Source: Pseudomonas entomophila
Lineage (GTDB): Bacteria; Pseudomonadota; Gammaproteobacteria; Pseudomonadales; Pseudomonadaceae
DNA length: 64,000 nt
Reading direction: 5' to 3'
NCBI RefSeq assembly: GCF_023277925.1
Contig: NZ_CP063832.1
Coordinates: forward strand, 4,400,501-4,464,500
How positions within the stretch are numbered: the first letter of the stretch is position 1; every line of letters begins with the position of its first letter. Both the position numbers and the translations under genes were made by a program. Below the pieces are notes generated by a model. That model saw only the letters and a list, made by a program, of their open reading frames with translations, searched no databases and had not been told where the DNA came from. Positions 63,709 through 64,000 of the stretch are shown in pieces.

Positions 63709-64000
63709 GTGTCCCGATTCCTTGTCCTCTTTGTCGCTTTTATCGCCTGTTCGGCCCAGGCCGATGTGCGCGTACTGACCAGTATCAAGCCCCTGCAACA
63801 GATCGCCGCTGCCGTCCAGGACGGTGCAGGCAGCCCGGACGTGCTGCTGCCGCCGGGCGCGTCCCCGCACAACTACGCGCTGCGTCCGTCCGATGTGCGT
63901 AAGGTGGGCGATGCCGACCTGCTGTACTGGATCGGCCCGGACATGGAGGGCTTCCTGCCCCGCGTGCTGGCCAGCCGCAGCAAACCCAGTGTGGCGGTGC
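63709..64000 (+). CDS. znuA: Zinc ABC importer, periplasmic binding protein, truncated by window edge
   Basis: Periplasmic zinc-binding protein of ZnuABC. From the GTG at 63709 the signal peptide reads (M)SRFLVLFVAFIACSAQA, and the mature part starts DVRVLTSIKPLQQIAAAV. The zinc ligand histidine in PGASPHNYALRPSDVRK is visible. The first 97 codons are inside the window; the rest is cut off. Divergent from zur, sharing the Zur box. Confidence 0.93.
   Translation, partial: MSRFLVLFVAFIACSAQADVRVLTSIKPLQQIAAAVQDGAGSPDVLLPPGASPHNYALRPSDVRKVGDADLLYWIGPDMEGFLPRVLASRSKPSVAV

Overview
The window is a stretch of a Pseudomonas chromosome, most likely from the Pseudomonas putida group. The evidence is high GC with strong G/C third-position bias, the order of housekeeping genes, and many short Pseudomonas REP-type palindromes carrying a GCTCCTAC head. 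Gene order from the left edge (glyS-glyQ, tag, lipid A acyltransferase, trkA-rsmB-fmt-def, dprA-tsaC, qor/hemF-aroE) matches from memory the block beside the replication origin in this genus. Exact DnaA boxes are strongly enriched in the first 18 kb. The ID of the organism is inference; no 16S gene is present.

Layout. 1-9.7 kb: translation, K+ uptake, base-excision repair and tRNA modification genes. 9.7-10.7 kb: a structured leader upstream of a small DUF6124-type gene, then a nested inverted-repeat element. 10.7-15.2 kb: qor, hemF, aroE and a SulP transporter. 15.3-18.8 kb: choline-O-sulfate module (choX-like, betC, divergent LysR regulator). 18.9-23.1 kb: small proteins and trpBA with divergent trpI. 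23.1-28.2 kb: dodecin, two DUF1161 paralogues around a flavin-dependent oxidoreductase, two paralogous lipoproteins, a predicted aminopeptidase and a HAD phosphatase. 28.2-32.4 kb: gamma carbonic anhydrase, prlC, yheV and a LexA-box radical SAM gene.

32.4-45.6 kb is the accessory highlight: a complete type I secretion locus, all on the minus strand, in transcription order tolC, hlyB, hlyD, two small genes, and a 2438-residue RTX protein with an embedded subtilisin-like (S8) domain and P-domain. A low-GC segment of about 1.3 kb covers exactly the RTX N-terminus and the adjacent small exported-protein gene, inside otherwise high-GC DNA. This suggests cassette exchange and possibly an effector plus cognate periplasmic protein.

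46.0-58.0 kb: beta carbonic anhydrase with a second SulP transporter, then the aa3-type cytochrome c oxidase operon with its assembly factors (coxB-coxA-ctaG-coxC, SURF1, ctaA, cyoE, SCO). 58.1-64.0 kb: metNIQ methionine importer, a lipoprotein, and the zinc uptake locus znuB-znuC-zur with divergent znuA cut by the window edge.

No rRNA, confident tRNA, insertion sequence, prophage or CRISPR array was seen.
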